Positions 51,401 to 59,800 of a stretch of DNA of 64,000 nt are shown piece by piece. The stretch comes from Beroe forskalii. Its lineage: Eukaryota; Ctenophora; Nuda; Beroida; Beroidae. A program made the translations under genes and the position numbers. Location: positions 1,705,483-1,769,482 of the forward strand of contig WFMF01000003.1 of assembly GCA_011033025.1 (NCBI GenBank), read 5' to 3'. The number at the start of each line of letters is the position of its first letter. Within the stretch, counting starts at the first letter, position 1. Under the pieces are notes generated by a model. That model had not been told where the DNA came from, searched no databases, and worked only from the letters and a program-made list of their open reading frames with translations.

Positions 51401-52713
51401 TCAGGACGTTGTCAAAGGGAGGAAAGGTGAGTGAACAGCAGTTAATTACCGTACCATTAATAAGCTGTAATGAGTGGCATTATCCCTGATCAAAGCCGTC
51501 AGATGTGTTATTTATAGCCGCCTGTTTCCTGTGCAACTCCTTTAATTATTAATTAGTGAGGCACTTTTAAAGAAGAGAAGTATTCAGCTGAATTTAGATT
51601 TTAAAACAGTTAGTGACGTTTGATTTGATGCAGCATGTCGTTACACAAGCATGATGTTTGTTCAGTGTTCCAAAGTGTTGTGATTAAAGCCCCGCTAAAT
51701 GAAACTAGCCAAAGAATATATCCCAATTATTGAAGACATATTTTGGCCCAGGCGTTCAGAACATATAGATTTAGATTATAAGTTCGTAACGAAACAAAAA
51801 AGATCACCCAAAACAACTGCCTTTAAATTAAGCTTTAAAAACTCTCAAAACTCCACCGTTCGATCCACCTACACACTATAATATCGAGATACATTTGTTA
51901 CTCGATTACATATCCCTCCTGCATCTCAGCCATGCCACCTAGTTCCCAGAGCATCTGCCATTTGAGATCATCAATTCTCCACTCTGACTCATGATAATGA
52001 CGTCATTCCCACCCGCCCTCTGCATTGGTGGAGAGTCACTGCCACCTGATTAGAGTGCCTCCCTCCTTCACATTCAACTCCAAGCGATCAAATTGTTAGA
52101 AAGCTGGATTAGATGATGGCAAAGGTATCATATGAATTCGGAAAGTAGAGTTTCAATATTTACCGTTCAAATATTTGAATTTGTGTGTCATTTGCAGCAT
52201 GGCGAGTGTCTGTTGTACATACCGCAGAGTTTTGTATTTTGTGTTCTAACTTATTAAACTTTTTATTGGATTCATGGTTTTGTGAAGCATGATTTTTGTT
52301 GTGGTGATAGTTTTGACACCGCTGCCGTTTTCGAATTTCCTACGAAAAAAAAATCATTCTTGAGATTGTTAAAAATCGCACAGTTTTTCACAGTTGCCTG
52401 TGTGATATTCTCGGTATAGCATCACAATTTAATCCGATGGTGATACCAAATAGTACATGCAGCTCCGAGACAAGCCCGACTGAGCGGCGACCAACCACCC
52501 AACACACCCAGCACACCCCCCGGATCTTCCAGCCTTCCCGGGGCGGGCTCCCCATCAAATCCCGGGGCGGGCTCCCCATCCCCTCATCCCCCCGCCGGGG
52601 GTAGGACTTCTGACTTAGGATCGGTGTACGGGAGCAGCAGTGACGAATACAGGACTCCTGACTCCCCTTGCAACGTGTTCCCCAACAGTGCTTCCTCCAG
52701 TCAAGACTTCTAA
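29074..52713 (+). CDS. Coiled-coil protein of about 908 residues, 25 exons (gene B)
   Basis: I joined 25 exons by GT..AG borders and matching phases; the total is 2727 bases including the stop, exactly 909 codons, which supports the model. Protein order: short N terminus (MSNSQTCVDLFNFKESGSG), Ser/Pro/Arg-rich region with SPLPRSLSPSAR (about residues 60-110), a long heptad-rich coiled coil (about 120-800), and a Pro/Ser-rich tail with PGAGSPSN/PGAGSPSP and GSSSDEYRTPDSP before TAA. No enzymatic motif, signal peptide or membrane segment is visible. The composition resembles centrosomal, ciliary or scaffold coiled-coil proteins, but I do not recognise a specific family. Exon coordinates are in the following entries. 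Two exons are microexons (28 and 22 bases). Several introns carry arrays that copy the exon's own splice site. Confidence 0.75.
29946..30195 (+). repeat. 38/39-bp array that repeats the donor of gene B exon 3
   Basis: Seven copies of AGCAACAGGGCCAAGGTAAA with flanks. The first is the exon end (AAG at 29960) and its GTAAATAAC donor. The first spacing is 38 bases (next junction at 29998), the later ones 39. Splicing at later donors would therefore shift the frame and meet TAA soon after. Confidence 0.9.
30413..35415 (+). repeat. 5-kb array of a 40-bp unit in gene B intron 4
   Basis: About 125 copies containing GTCCCCTGTTAGTGATAGGG and TCCTCTGTTAACTTGATAGT. Most copies are identical; irregular copies cluster at 31.7-32.7 kb and near 34.5-35.3 kb. 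Homogeneity is higher than in the SOD array, from which it differs at fixed positions (GATAGTGTCC against GATAGGGTCC). The array starts inside exon 4, whose end TGTCCCCTGTTA|GTGATAGG is the repeat itself. Confidence 0.95.
35416..36007 (+). repeat. 11-bp CCCCTACTGAT array
   Basis: About 54 units of CCCCTACTGAT with variants CCCCCTACTGA, CCCCTCCTGAT and CCTTGCTGACC. It occupies the end of intron 4, close to the acceptor of exon 5, and supplies a long pyrimidine-rich tract. Confidence 0.9.
36025..36149 (+). CDS. Gene B exon 5, NAGNAG acceptor
   Basis: Encodes LNGSLNNESIGDEVRRLRFE and the first heptads (LILQSKVDTLEAENKSLKE), ending AAAGAG|GTTGAT. The acceptor reads CTGTAGCAG, so splicing can start at 36025 or 36028 and include or omit one codon, with the downstream frame kept. 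The sequence before it (AGTGTCCCCCTGTAG) resembles the 40-bp repeat that fills the intron. Confidence 0.8.
36150..38265. other. Intron 5 of gene B, left part
   Basis: Unique-looking sequence without a supported exon. 37820-38000 has two imperfect short repeats (GGGGGCAGG, AAAGGATTGG). Nothing suggests a nested gene on either strand. Confidence 0.4.
38266..39270. other. Noisy homopolymer-rich segment, probably unpolished sequence
   Basis: Abrupt change to long runs of T, A, G and C (for example GGGGGGGGTTGGG, TTTTTTTT, AAAAAAAAAA), then an abrupt return to normal sequence near 39270. Word composition differs from every neighbouring region. This fits raw long-read or gap-fill sequence rather than biology. 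Any open frame here should be ignored. Confidence 0.7.
39389..39573 (+). repeat. 30-bp array that repeats the acceptor of gene B exon 6
   Basis: TCTATTTCAGATAGCAGCTA repeats every 30 bases. AG borders occur at 39389 (variant), 39423, 39453, 39483, 39513, 39543 and 39573, the last being the most 3' acceptor. Each extra unit encodes IAAKPITLFQ or a close variant in the exon frame without a stop; only the variant first copy runs into TAA. Confidence 0.93.
39574..39714 (+). CDS. Gene B exon 6 with in-frame alternative borders on both sides
   Basis: Core exon of 47 codons: ITAKPSPVTSTDNRILSRQ, then heptads ITQLTQDLNTATRQIDKLKK, ending TSQ|GTGAAA. Phase 0 on both sides. It is flanked by acceptor copies upstream and donor copies downstream, all in frame. 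The shortest form is given here; the real transcript may use outer sites. Confidence 0.8.
39706..39772 (+). repeat. 18-bp array that repeats the donor of gene B exon 6
   Basis: ACCTCCCAGGTGAAATAT repeated, giving donors after 39714, 39732, 39750 and 39768. Each unit adds VKYTSQ in frame. Beyond the last copy the frame reads into TGA (39778-39780). Confidence 0.93.
39806..39868. repeat. Small inverted repeat
   Basis: ATTGCAAAATCGCCGA at the left pairs with TCGGCGATTTTGCAAT at the right, with CCGATCGGC-like sequence between. CpG-rich, and similar in style to the hairpin elements elsewhere in the window. Confidence 0.8.
40283..40384. repeat. 32-bp array built of two palindromes
   Basis: Three copies of a 32-bp unit. 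Each holds TGATGTCATCA (symmetric, CRE/AP-1-like) and CACTTTAAAGTG (perfect palindrome). It lies in gene B intron 6, about 1.2 kb upstream of the nested membrane-protein gene. Confidence 0.85.
40385..41561 (+). other. Intron 6 sequence upstream of the nested gene
   Basis: No exon of gene B is supported here. 41395-41515 contains short repeats of TTGATTCGCCTTGATT type. It should include the promoter of the nested gene, but no core motif is certain. Confidence 0.3.
41562..42026 (+). CDS. Four-helix membrane protein, intronless, nested in gene B intron 6
   Basis: ATG at 41562 in good context (AAGGATGG), 154 codons to TAA. Four hydrophobic segments: about residues 4-26, 43-65 (LIAFFFAGGATLLSIAVVLI), 79-104 (IGICFGILLGGFLTLLSCI) and 118-140 (FAFDILAGLGLALGLLIQFA). 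The short ends and polar, Lys/Arg-bearing cytosolic loop (KLEGLRSMKKLLR) give a MARVEL- or tetraspan-like layout, but I see no diagnostic signature, so the family is unknown. Same strand as the host gene. Codon use looks normal and no frame is broken. Confidence 0.7.
   Translation: MAGLNIFGALVNAGATFALFLTVCIYGNIDLIPSFGHGSFPITNLIAFFFAGGATLLSIAVVLIDAGKLEGLRSMKKLLRIGICFGILLGGFLTLLSCIDWIILIVEWLNGFNLGPRFNAIFAFDILAGLGLALGLLIQFALLEKMGRSNQKLS
42037..43980. other. Right part of gene B intron 6
   Basis: 42037-42095 has GTGATAGAACACCAGG(G/A)ATTATGT twice. 43420-43560 is rich in GGGACAAAT/GGGACAG words. 43785-43870 has GCGCGCGGCG and TTTGCGCGCGC, akin to the GC-rich hairpin elements. No exon is supported. 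Confidence 0.5.
43981..49474 (+). CDS. Gene B exons 7-20 (central coiled coil)
   Basis: Exons: 43981-44100, 44410-44586, 44714-44794, 45042-45123, 45271-45392, 45507-45628, 46031-46139, 46779-46946, 47267-47398, 47632-47711, 47859-47961, 48170-48274, 49044-49127 and 49406-49474. All have AG acceptors and GT donors with agreeing phases, and encode uninterrupted heptad-rich protein, for example LQDIEREVKRVSNVCDLLCQ and KREELLRQLAEIDAQLGALQ. Exon 14 (46779), exon 15 (47267) and exon 20 (49406) are bordered by repeats that copy their own splice site. The exon 20 acceptor is TAGTAG|AGTCTCAG; the other nearby AG sites would break the frame. Confidence 0.8.
44237..44335. mobile_element. Small MITE-like element in gene B intron 7
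   Basis: Inverted ends ACGGCATTTCA (44237-44247) and TGAAATGCCGT (44325-44335). The interior has CCTAACCTTAACC repeats like those in the 26.1-26.8 kb elements. It is 99 bp long with no coding capacity. Confidence 0.6.
46556..46778 (+). repeat. 48-bp array that repeats the acceptor of gene B exon 14
   Basis: Five copies of a 48-bp unit with TAATAATAACGATTACAGTT. Three of the five carry AG after a CGATTACAG or CGATTGTAG core at the equivalent place; the last is TTGTAG|TTCGAG, the assigned acceptor (46778). Exon-side bases (TTTGACTGTGAATCTC) are copied too. Upstream acceptors would read into TAA within one unit. Confidence 0.88.
47146..47266 (+). repeat. Duplicated acceptor region of gene B exon 15
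   Basis: ATGTAATCTCTTATCTAATC occurs twice about 72 bases apart. Each copy is followed by ACCTCATCTC and then CCAG|AAAC: the first as TCTCCAGAAACAAAC, the second as the real acceptor TTCCCAG|AAACGGG. Confidence 0.75.
47388..47555 (+). repeat. 40-bp array that repeats the donor of gene B exon 15
   Basis: CACTATACAAGTTAGTG is the exon end (CAA at 47398) plus its GTTAGT donor. It recurs twice downstream, inside a 40-bp unit with TCTGTACATATTGTACACTG. Confidence 0.85.
48275..49043. other. Gene B intron 18, with a small inverted repeat
   Basis: No exon is supported. 48907-48964 contains GACATTGACCATTCAG at the left against CTGATTGGTCAATGTC at the right, an imperfect inverted repeat around CGAGCGAGTTGG. 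Confidence 0.5.
49303..49413 (+). repeat. 45-bp array that repeats the acceptor of gene B exon 20
   Basis: Three copies (the last partial) of a 45-bp unit. Each contains GTAGTAGAGTCTCA, in which GTAGTAG|AGTCTCA is the exon 20 acceptor and exon start. Copies upstream continue AAACATTTCCTTG and would stop at TGA. Confidence 0.85.
49475..50374. other. Gene B intron 20
   Basis: AT-rich sequence without a supported exon, RNA gene or notable repeat until the 42-bp array starts. Confidence 0.4.
50375..50650 (+). repeat. 42-bp array that repeats the acceptor of gene B exon 21
   Basis: Six or more copies of a 42-bp unit with AGATATCCCAGCTATCTTCT and TCTCCAACTAACACTAAA. The last copy reads AGATATCTCAG|CTTCAG, the acceptor at 50645. 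Earlier copies hold CCCAG|CTATC but would meet TAG within the unit. Confidence 0.9.
50646..52713 (+). CDS. Gene B exons 21-25 (C-terminal end)
   Basis: Exons: 50646-50768, 50895-50991, 51154-51233, 51405-51426 (22-base microexon DVVKGRK) and 52463-52713. Exons 21-23 are coiled coil (LNEELKVALSTLFELNGKL; LEDISRQLNELELALERTMG; KISQLLSELDFYKEN). Exon 25 is Pro/Ser-rich with an 8-residue direct repeat (PGAGSPSN, PGAGSPSP), then acidic Ser-rich sequence, and ends SSQDF-TAA. An internal GGGG|GTAGGA donor in exon 25 is phase-compatible with the giant exon at 54396, so a read-through isoform is conceivable. Confidence 0.72.
51427..52462. other. Gene B intron 24
   Basis: Just over 1 kb without a supported exon. 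AT-rich, with a small ATGACGTCATT palindrome near 51995. Nothing else is evident. Confidence 0.4.
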
Positions 52714-53170
52714 CCCTAACTCAAGACTTCTTACTCAAGACTTCTAACTCTAGACTTCTAACTCAAGACTTCTAACTCAAGACTTCTAACTCAAGACTTC
52801 TAACTCAAGACTTCTAACTCAAGACTTCTAACTCAAGACTTCTAACTCAAGACTTCTAACTCAACACTTCTAACTCAACACTTCTAACTCAACACTTCTA
52901 ACTCAACACTTCTTAGTCTAGACTTCTAACTCTAGACTTCGAACTCAAGACTTCTATAACTCATATCAAGACTTCTAACTCAAGACTTTTTACTCAAGAC
53001 TTTTTACTCAAGACTTCTATCTCTAGTCAAGACTTCTAACTCAAGACTTTTAACTCAGGACTTCTAACTCTAGGCTTCGCTTCTAACTCTAATCAAGAAT
53101 TCTAACTCAAGACGTCTATAACTCTAGTCAAGACTTTTTACTCAAGGCTTCTTTCTCTAGTCAATACTTC
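52700..53170 (+). repeat. 14-bp array containing the gene B stop codon
   Basis: CAAGACTTCTAACT repeated about 25-30 times with variants. The first copy is the coding end: GTCAAGACTTCTAA, whose TAA is the stop (52711-52713). The coding end itself therefore is the seed or edge of the array. The period is not a multiple of three, so copies read in all frames. Confidence 0.88.
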
Positions 53171-53882
53171 TGGCTTTACTCAAGACTTGTAACACTAGTC
53201 AAACCTCCTAACTCTAGTCAAGACGTCTAACTTTAGTCAAAACTTCTTACTCTAGTCATGATATGTAACATTCTACTTTATTATTCTAGTCAGGACTAAT
53301 TCTTGTCAATATTTTTAATTCTTGTCGAGATAACTTAGCTTTTAAAGTAGCTTTTAACGTTGATTGCTGACGGCAAGTCTTAAACTTTAAACCATCATTG
53401 GCAAATAGATGCGCTTATTACCTCCGATTAAAACATTTTATTAGCATCTTAGCGCACATCAGATACCTTGTTATGAACAATTCTACGGCTGGAAACTGAC
53501 CACAAAAAGTCGTATAATATTAAGCATAAAACGTTAAAACGTTCAGAAGATTTTCAAATATAAATAATGCAGTATGTTAGAACGGGACATAACAATTAGT
53601 TCTGTGATGGAATTTGTACTTGTTGACGAACGTCACATCAATTCCGGCTTACTGTCCGGCTGTTATTTGTCATGAAGTGATGATACGCTGAGTAAGAGTG
53701 ACGTCATCATCATAGTTTAGAACAGAGAACTGATGACATATTGCTGCTTTGTGTGGTACACATACCCCGCATAATGGGATATACTCTTATAGTTTAGTCA
53801 ATGAATCATCGATTCAACAATTTCGAATTTTATAAGTAAAACTATCATTAGATCTGACGATTTTGCTTACTGTTTGTAGATA
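53171..53882 (+). promoter_or_regulatory. Intergenic region between gene B and gene C
   Basis: Contains further decayed ACTTCTAACTCTAGTC units to about 53310, then AT-rich unique sequence. It should hold the 3' end of gene B and the promoter of gene C. No firm poly(A) signal or TATA box could be chosen. Confidence 0.3.
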
Positions 53883-56800
53883 ATGTTTACGAGTAAACTT
53901 GTTAGCGTTTTGAGTGGTTCTGGTGAGTTATTGTAGCAATATAAACGGTACTTTTGACAGTGGAACGCCGGAATAAAAGAATTTTTCCGAAAAACAGCAC
54001 CCTATTTCGTGTATAATATTGGGATGAATTGGACTGGTGTTCTGCTGTCTTCACACTCTTGTGATTCTGAAGATAACAAACATTATTGATTAACTGAGGG
54101 CAACACTTTGGAACACAGTTCAAATGTTATGATCTACTTTGAACTTCTGCTATCCGCTGTTTACTTGGAAGCACGTTTTGGTTTGCCTAACAAACTTTAG
54201 AACTTTTGATTGAAATGGGAATAATTCCTGCCAGCTGAAATTGTATTATTTTATCGATGATTGAGAGCATATTTAAACATTGAAATCGAATTGGTTGCTA
54301 ACTGCAAGTGCTGAACTAAGCCCATTTTGTGATCACAACATTTTGTGATCACAATTCGTAATTCCTTATTATTGGATTTACTCACCGTGTTTCAGATCAT
54401 GGAACCATGAAAGCAGCAGTCGACTCCAGCAGTGCCTTCAAACGACTCCAGCACCAACTAGAATGCGCTTACCAGGAACGTCTCCACCTAACGTCCCAAA
54501 TAAAGCTCGTCAACGAACAATGCCAAATGTACAAGGACACTCTCAGAGGAGAAGGAGAAGCAGCTGTTCGAGGCTGAGGAGATCTTGGCAAACGTCCAAC
54601 ATCAGTTCGAGCCGGTTTCAGCGCCGAGTAAAACGCGGCACAAACCCATCTACCCAGTGACGATGTCAGCTGAGAACATGAGATCCATTATCGGGGAAAG
54701 AGATGAGCTGATAAGGACGCTGAAGGGGGAACTGAAGAAGTGCTCTGCTCAGACCAAGGCAGTCATCAACCAGAACATTCACTGTAACGGTGTCATTAAA
54801 ACTCACAAAGATGTGATTGCCGGCTTACAGAAGTGCCTCCGAGAGACGGAGGTGCAGCATTCGCTCCTCCTGGCATCGTATAAGACTGCTTGCGGAGAAA
54901 AGATCAGACAAATCTACGATAATAAGTGCGAGCAAACTGATGTCGACCCTCTTTTTGAAGCACTTGTTGATACCAAGGATATCAGGGATCCTAACAAGCA
55001 ACATTACACCGAAGCCGACAGGTTGAAGAAAGTTGTGAAAGCTCTCAAGAGAGCTCTCGATGACGAAGTCGAGAAACGGAAGAATTCCTCACTTGAGTAC
55101 GAAAAGCTGAAATCTGACATCAAGAAACTTGCTGTGAGATTGCAGAATGATAGCCAACTTTACATTGCTACCGCTGATGCTGATATCCAGGCTGGCGTTT
55201 CTCAGAGAGATGGCATCGCTCAGACCTACCTGCCTGGCCAGACCCCGAGCAAGAAGCCCAGGCACTCCAAGCCAAAGACTACTTCTGCTAAAGAGGTGGA
55301 TGTGCAGACTGAAGGATCAGATGAGATTGAGGAGGCGTCCCCCACGGCTGTTGAAGACACGACGGAAGCAACCCCAGCTCCAGAAGACATTGCCGACCCA
55401 GTTGCTCTCTGGCGGTCTCATAAGGTGGCTCAGCGCAACCTCAAGAAGCTCATGAAAGAAAACATGAAGTTAAAGGATGCCTTGCAGTCGGCTTACGATG
55501 ACAATCGTCAGGTGAAAGAAAAGGTCAAAATGCTCCTCCAAGGAGATGCTTCTGTGATTGCAGCAGAATTGGAGAAAACTCTTGATTCAAATGCAGAGAG
55601 CAGAAAGGTCATCACAGACTTGCTCAATGACAAGGAAAACCTCTCTGAGAAGATCAACTCTGATCTGCAACCAAAAGTGGCTGCTATGACAGCTGAAATT
55701 GAGCAGTATAAAGCTCAGATAGCAACTCTCAGAAGAGAATGCGATGTAGCCCAAGCTGAGAATAAGAAGCTCAATGAGGAGCTTCATGCCTTCAAGCCTG
55801 AACAACCTGGCAGCACAACTGGCGGTGATGTGATCAAAGAGAATATCCGACTGCAGACAAAGGTACACAATCTCTATCAGGATAATCTCAAACTCAAGTT
55901 CAAAAACAAAGCAGCCAAAGAATCTTCCGGTGCTTATGGTGGTAATTCGACCACAGAAGATTGTACTGCTAAAGAGAGAATCAGTACATTGGAAGAAATG
56001 TCAGAGAAAATAGAGAACTCGCTGAGTACCTCATATGAGCGAGAAGATGTCGATGCGTTGAAGGAGCAAGTCCTTGAACTTCAAAATGCTCTGCAGGATG
56101 CCCTCGATACCATCAAGGACTACGAAGAAGGTATCAAAGGAATCCCAGCTGAAGCCATGCTTCCACCCCCTGCAGAAGCAGCTGCCGCGACTAAACAGGA
56201 AGAAGAGAAGTCCGATGGTGCTGCACACTCGCTAAAGGATCAGGAGAGCAGAACCACCCAGACTGATGTTCCTGCTGGGCCCACGAGAGTGCAGCTTTTA
56301 GTGAAAATTGCTATCATTGGTACGAAGCTCACACACCGTACTAAACAGATTGAGTCTCTTGAAACATCAATTAAGGACAAGGAGCGCTTTGTGACAGAGA
56401 AGAATGAAGAACTCAAGGAGAAAGACGATGCCATAGCTGAGATGAACGAAAAATTGAAAATCAAGGAGGCTGAGTGTGTTGAAAATCGTGCTGAGATTGC
56501 GACATTCCAGGAAAAGATGGACGAATTCGAGAAAGTGCTTGCCGCAAAACAAAAGGAAATTGAGGATCTTGTATTCCAGGCTGAAGAAGAGGCCAGTAAG
56601 ACTGCTTCAGCTGGAGCAAATCTTGAGGATCTTGCCGCATGGAAGAACAAGTATGCAGAAGTGAAGGCCCAAAAGAAGAAACTGCAGGGTGCCATCAACT
56701 TCGCTAACAAGACGTTGGAAGAATACAAAGTCAATATTGACATGTTGACAAGCAAGGTGGTGCAGTATGATGAGGATATGAACACCTTCTTCGCTACGAT

Positions 56801-59800
56801 TTCTGATGCAGTCAAGAACGATCCTATCTGCTGTAACAAGAACTTTGGGTACATATCAGAAAAGGATAAATTGCAGTCGGCAAAGAATATCATTCTGAAG
56901 TTCATTGAGTTCACAGCGCAATACAGTACTAAGCAGGATGAACTGAATAAAGATTTGAAAGCAACCAAAGAGAAACTCACTAAGGCAACTGATAAAGCTG
57001 ATGATCTCTTCAAGAAACATGAGAATGTGAGTGGAGACTTGGAAAGAACCAAGAACATTCTGGAAACGTCTCAGCTTGAATTATCATCAAAATCATCTGA
57101 GCTGGCAAAACTGAAAACAGAGCACGACAAGTTGGTGCTGGAACATGACAATTTGAACAATAATCATAACCTTCTACAAACAGAAAATACCAAAAACAAA
57201 GCCACTGTCTCGAAATTGGAGGATGATATCAGTAATTTGCAACTCAAACTTGAAGAAGCTGAACAAGCCATTGCCAACAAAGACAAGACACTTGCTGAAA
57301 AGGACAGGCACCTAGCAGAATTAGACAAAACTCTTGCAGAAAAGGAACTATCCCTTGCTGAGAAGGAGAAAGATTTCGAGGAGGCAAAGTCGCAACTCAA
57401 GACATTCTCGGAAGCAGCATCAAAAGATGGCGGAATTGAGCCACCACTTTCTCCCACCCCCGTGTCCCCGGCACCACCACCAGTTGAGGAAGAAGAGGCC
57501 GTTGCTAAAGAGAAAGAGAAGGAGCATGAGACTGAGGAAGAAACAGAAGACCAGCCACCAGCAGCAGAGGCTGTAGAGGAAGGCGGGGAAACTAAGGAAA
57601 AATCAATCAAGTCTGTCTCTAAGTCTTCTAGCAAATCCAAATCAGAATCTCTGAAGATACCTTCCATTCAAATACAAGAGCCAACTGCTCAGCAAAAGGA
57701 TCCTTCTCTGAGAGATTTTGCAGATGAGAAATCGATAAACATCATCAATAAGCTGATCTCTATTGAAAAAGAAGTCGGTGATATTAATAAGGAATTGCTG
57801 AAAACTAGAACTGCATTGGGCAATCTAATAGATGCAGAGGATGACGACCCAGATAACGACATCAAGAAGAATGACTGTTATCATGAGCTAGAAAAGCTGA
57901 TGGACCGTCTGGCTTCCAAGAACAGAGCACTGATCCAGCTTTGTGCTGACAATGGAGTGAAAAGCAGGGCTCGTAAATCTCGGGGTGCTCAATCGAATTG
58001 TACCATTCCTCCGCAATTCTCTGGAGCCATGCCAGGCACGGTGTATGATACTATATCTGATGAAGACAGTTCAACTGACACCCTTTCTGCTGTTTCAGAA
58101 ATCACTGATAAATCTAGTCCAATCAATCATATTTTGGAAACCAAAGTAAAGGAACTTGAAGATATGATTACCGAGAAAGATATGGAAATCGCTAATCTAA
58201 ACGAACAGGTTGAGAGGCTCGAAGCTCTTAGAAAGATGAGTCCATCTCCCCCACCATCTGAACCAGTACAAGAGGATGACCCCGAATCCCATGACATTAA
58301 CTACTGGAAGGAAAAGGCCACTCGAAATGAAGCGTACAAGAAGAGGTGCACTGTTCTTGAGAAAGATCTGAAGGTGTCAACACAGGAGCTGAGCAACTTG
58401 AGGAAACAAATGATCAAGGACAAGAACACACGTGCAAGGGAGAACCGAGAACGGGAGAGAGAAGCTTCCATCTCAGCCCAAGGAGACTTAGATGAACAAC
58501 TGAGGATACTCACACGCCAACTTGAAGCAGACAGGCAAAAACAGAAGGAGATTGAAGAAAGCATAAAAACGTGTCAGTCTGAACAGAGGCAAGACCAGGA
58601 GAACTTGAATCAGCAACTGTTGGCAAAGATTGATAGTAAGGAAAATGCTGTTGCACAGATCAAAGCCAAGATACGTGAAAAGAAGGGCCAGGTTTCAGAG
58701 GCAGAAAAAGAGAGAACAGATGTTAAGGCTGAAATCAAGAAGACCATCACAGAGTCTGCTCAGACATATGCTGACCTTGAGGAGAAGTTCACTAACCAGG
58801 TGACACAACGAGATGAAGAGATTTTGAACATCAAGAGTCTTTTGCGGGATGCAGACAAGGTCAAAGCAGATTTGCAGGGTGAGGTTGAAGAAAAGACACT
58901 TGCCATCGAACGCCTGGAACACAAAGTCAAACTGCTTGAACAAGACCTGGATGACGACAGTCAAACGTATAAAGCTTATAAACAAGAAATTTATGAGCTG
59001 AAGGACATCATTGATGAGCGAAGAAAGCGTGAGAAGGGCTTGGAAAACGAACTCCATGCATTGAAGAATTCCGTGCAGAAGAGTGAGGACAATGCTGAAC
59101 TTGCCATTAAACGCATGAGGGAAGCAGAACTTGCAAGGCATGAAATATCAGAGAAGTCCCTTGAAAAGCAGCGTGCACTTGAGAAAGCTGCCAAAGAAAA
59201 GGAGAAATACTACAAGGACTCAGCTGCCAAGGTCAAGGCGATGGAGGCTCAGGTAGAAGCCTTGAAAAATGTGCTCGTGAAGAAACATGACATAGAAGAT
59301 CATGATAACAAACTCTTGGAGCTCGATATTGATCCAGAAGTTGCTCAGACAATGAACAACGAGGACCTTATCTTGAAACTAAAGAAGGTCAATGAACAAC
59401 TTTTGATAACTGATAAGAAACGTATTGATCTCAAAGTTGACTTCAAGGCAGCTCTCTGCGAACTTGAAGCTCTGAATAACCTTCTTGAACAGAAAGAAAC
59501 TGATCGAGATAAGCTTGTGAAGCTAGTAGCCCAGCTTAGGAAAGAGCTGACTCACTTCCAGGCTGATGAAAGTGCTCAGTCAGTCAAGTCAGATCCAAGT
59601 CAGTATCACTTCTATACAGAGGAGGAGTACAATGATCTGCAAGATGAACTCAAAAAGATGACTGAAGAGTTGAAGGTTGCTGATGGGGAAAAGAGGTCTC
59701 TCCACAAGGAGCGAAAGCAAGAGAAATATCAGTTTGATCGAATGAGATCAGAGCTCACCAGGAGGATTGAAGAGTATGCATGTCTCCTTGCTGTACACAA

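Noticed and set aside
54399-54410. Three-codon upstream reading frame ATGGAACCATGA whose stop overlaps ATG 54407
   Set aside because: It matters only if translation starts at 54407; the upstream exon 53883-53922 joins in phase and makes these bases internal coding sequence.
56240-57058. Long minus-strand open frames inside the giant exon
   Set aside because: Antisense shadows of coiled-coil coding sequence: Leu/Ser/Phe-rich without motifs, overlapping a far better frame.
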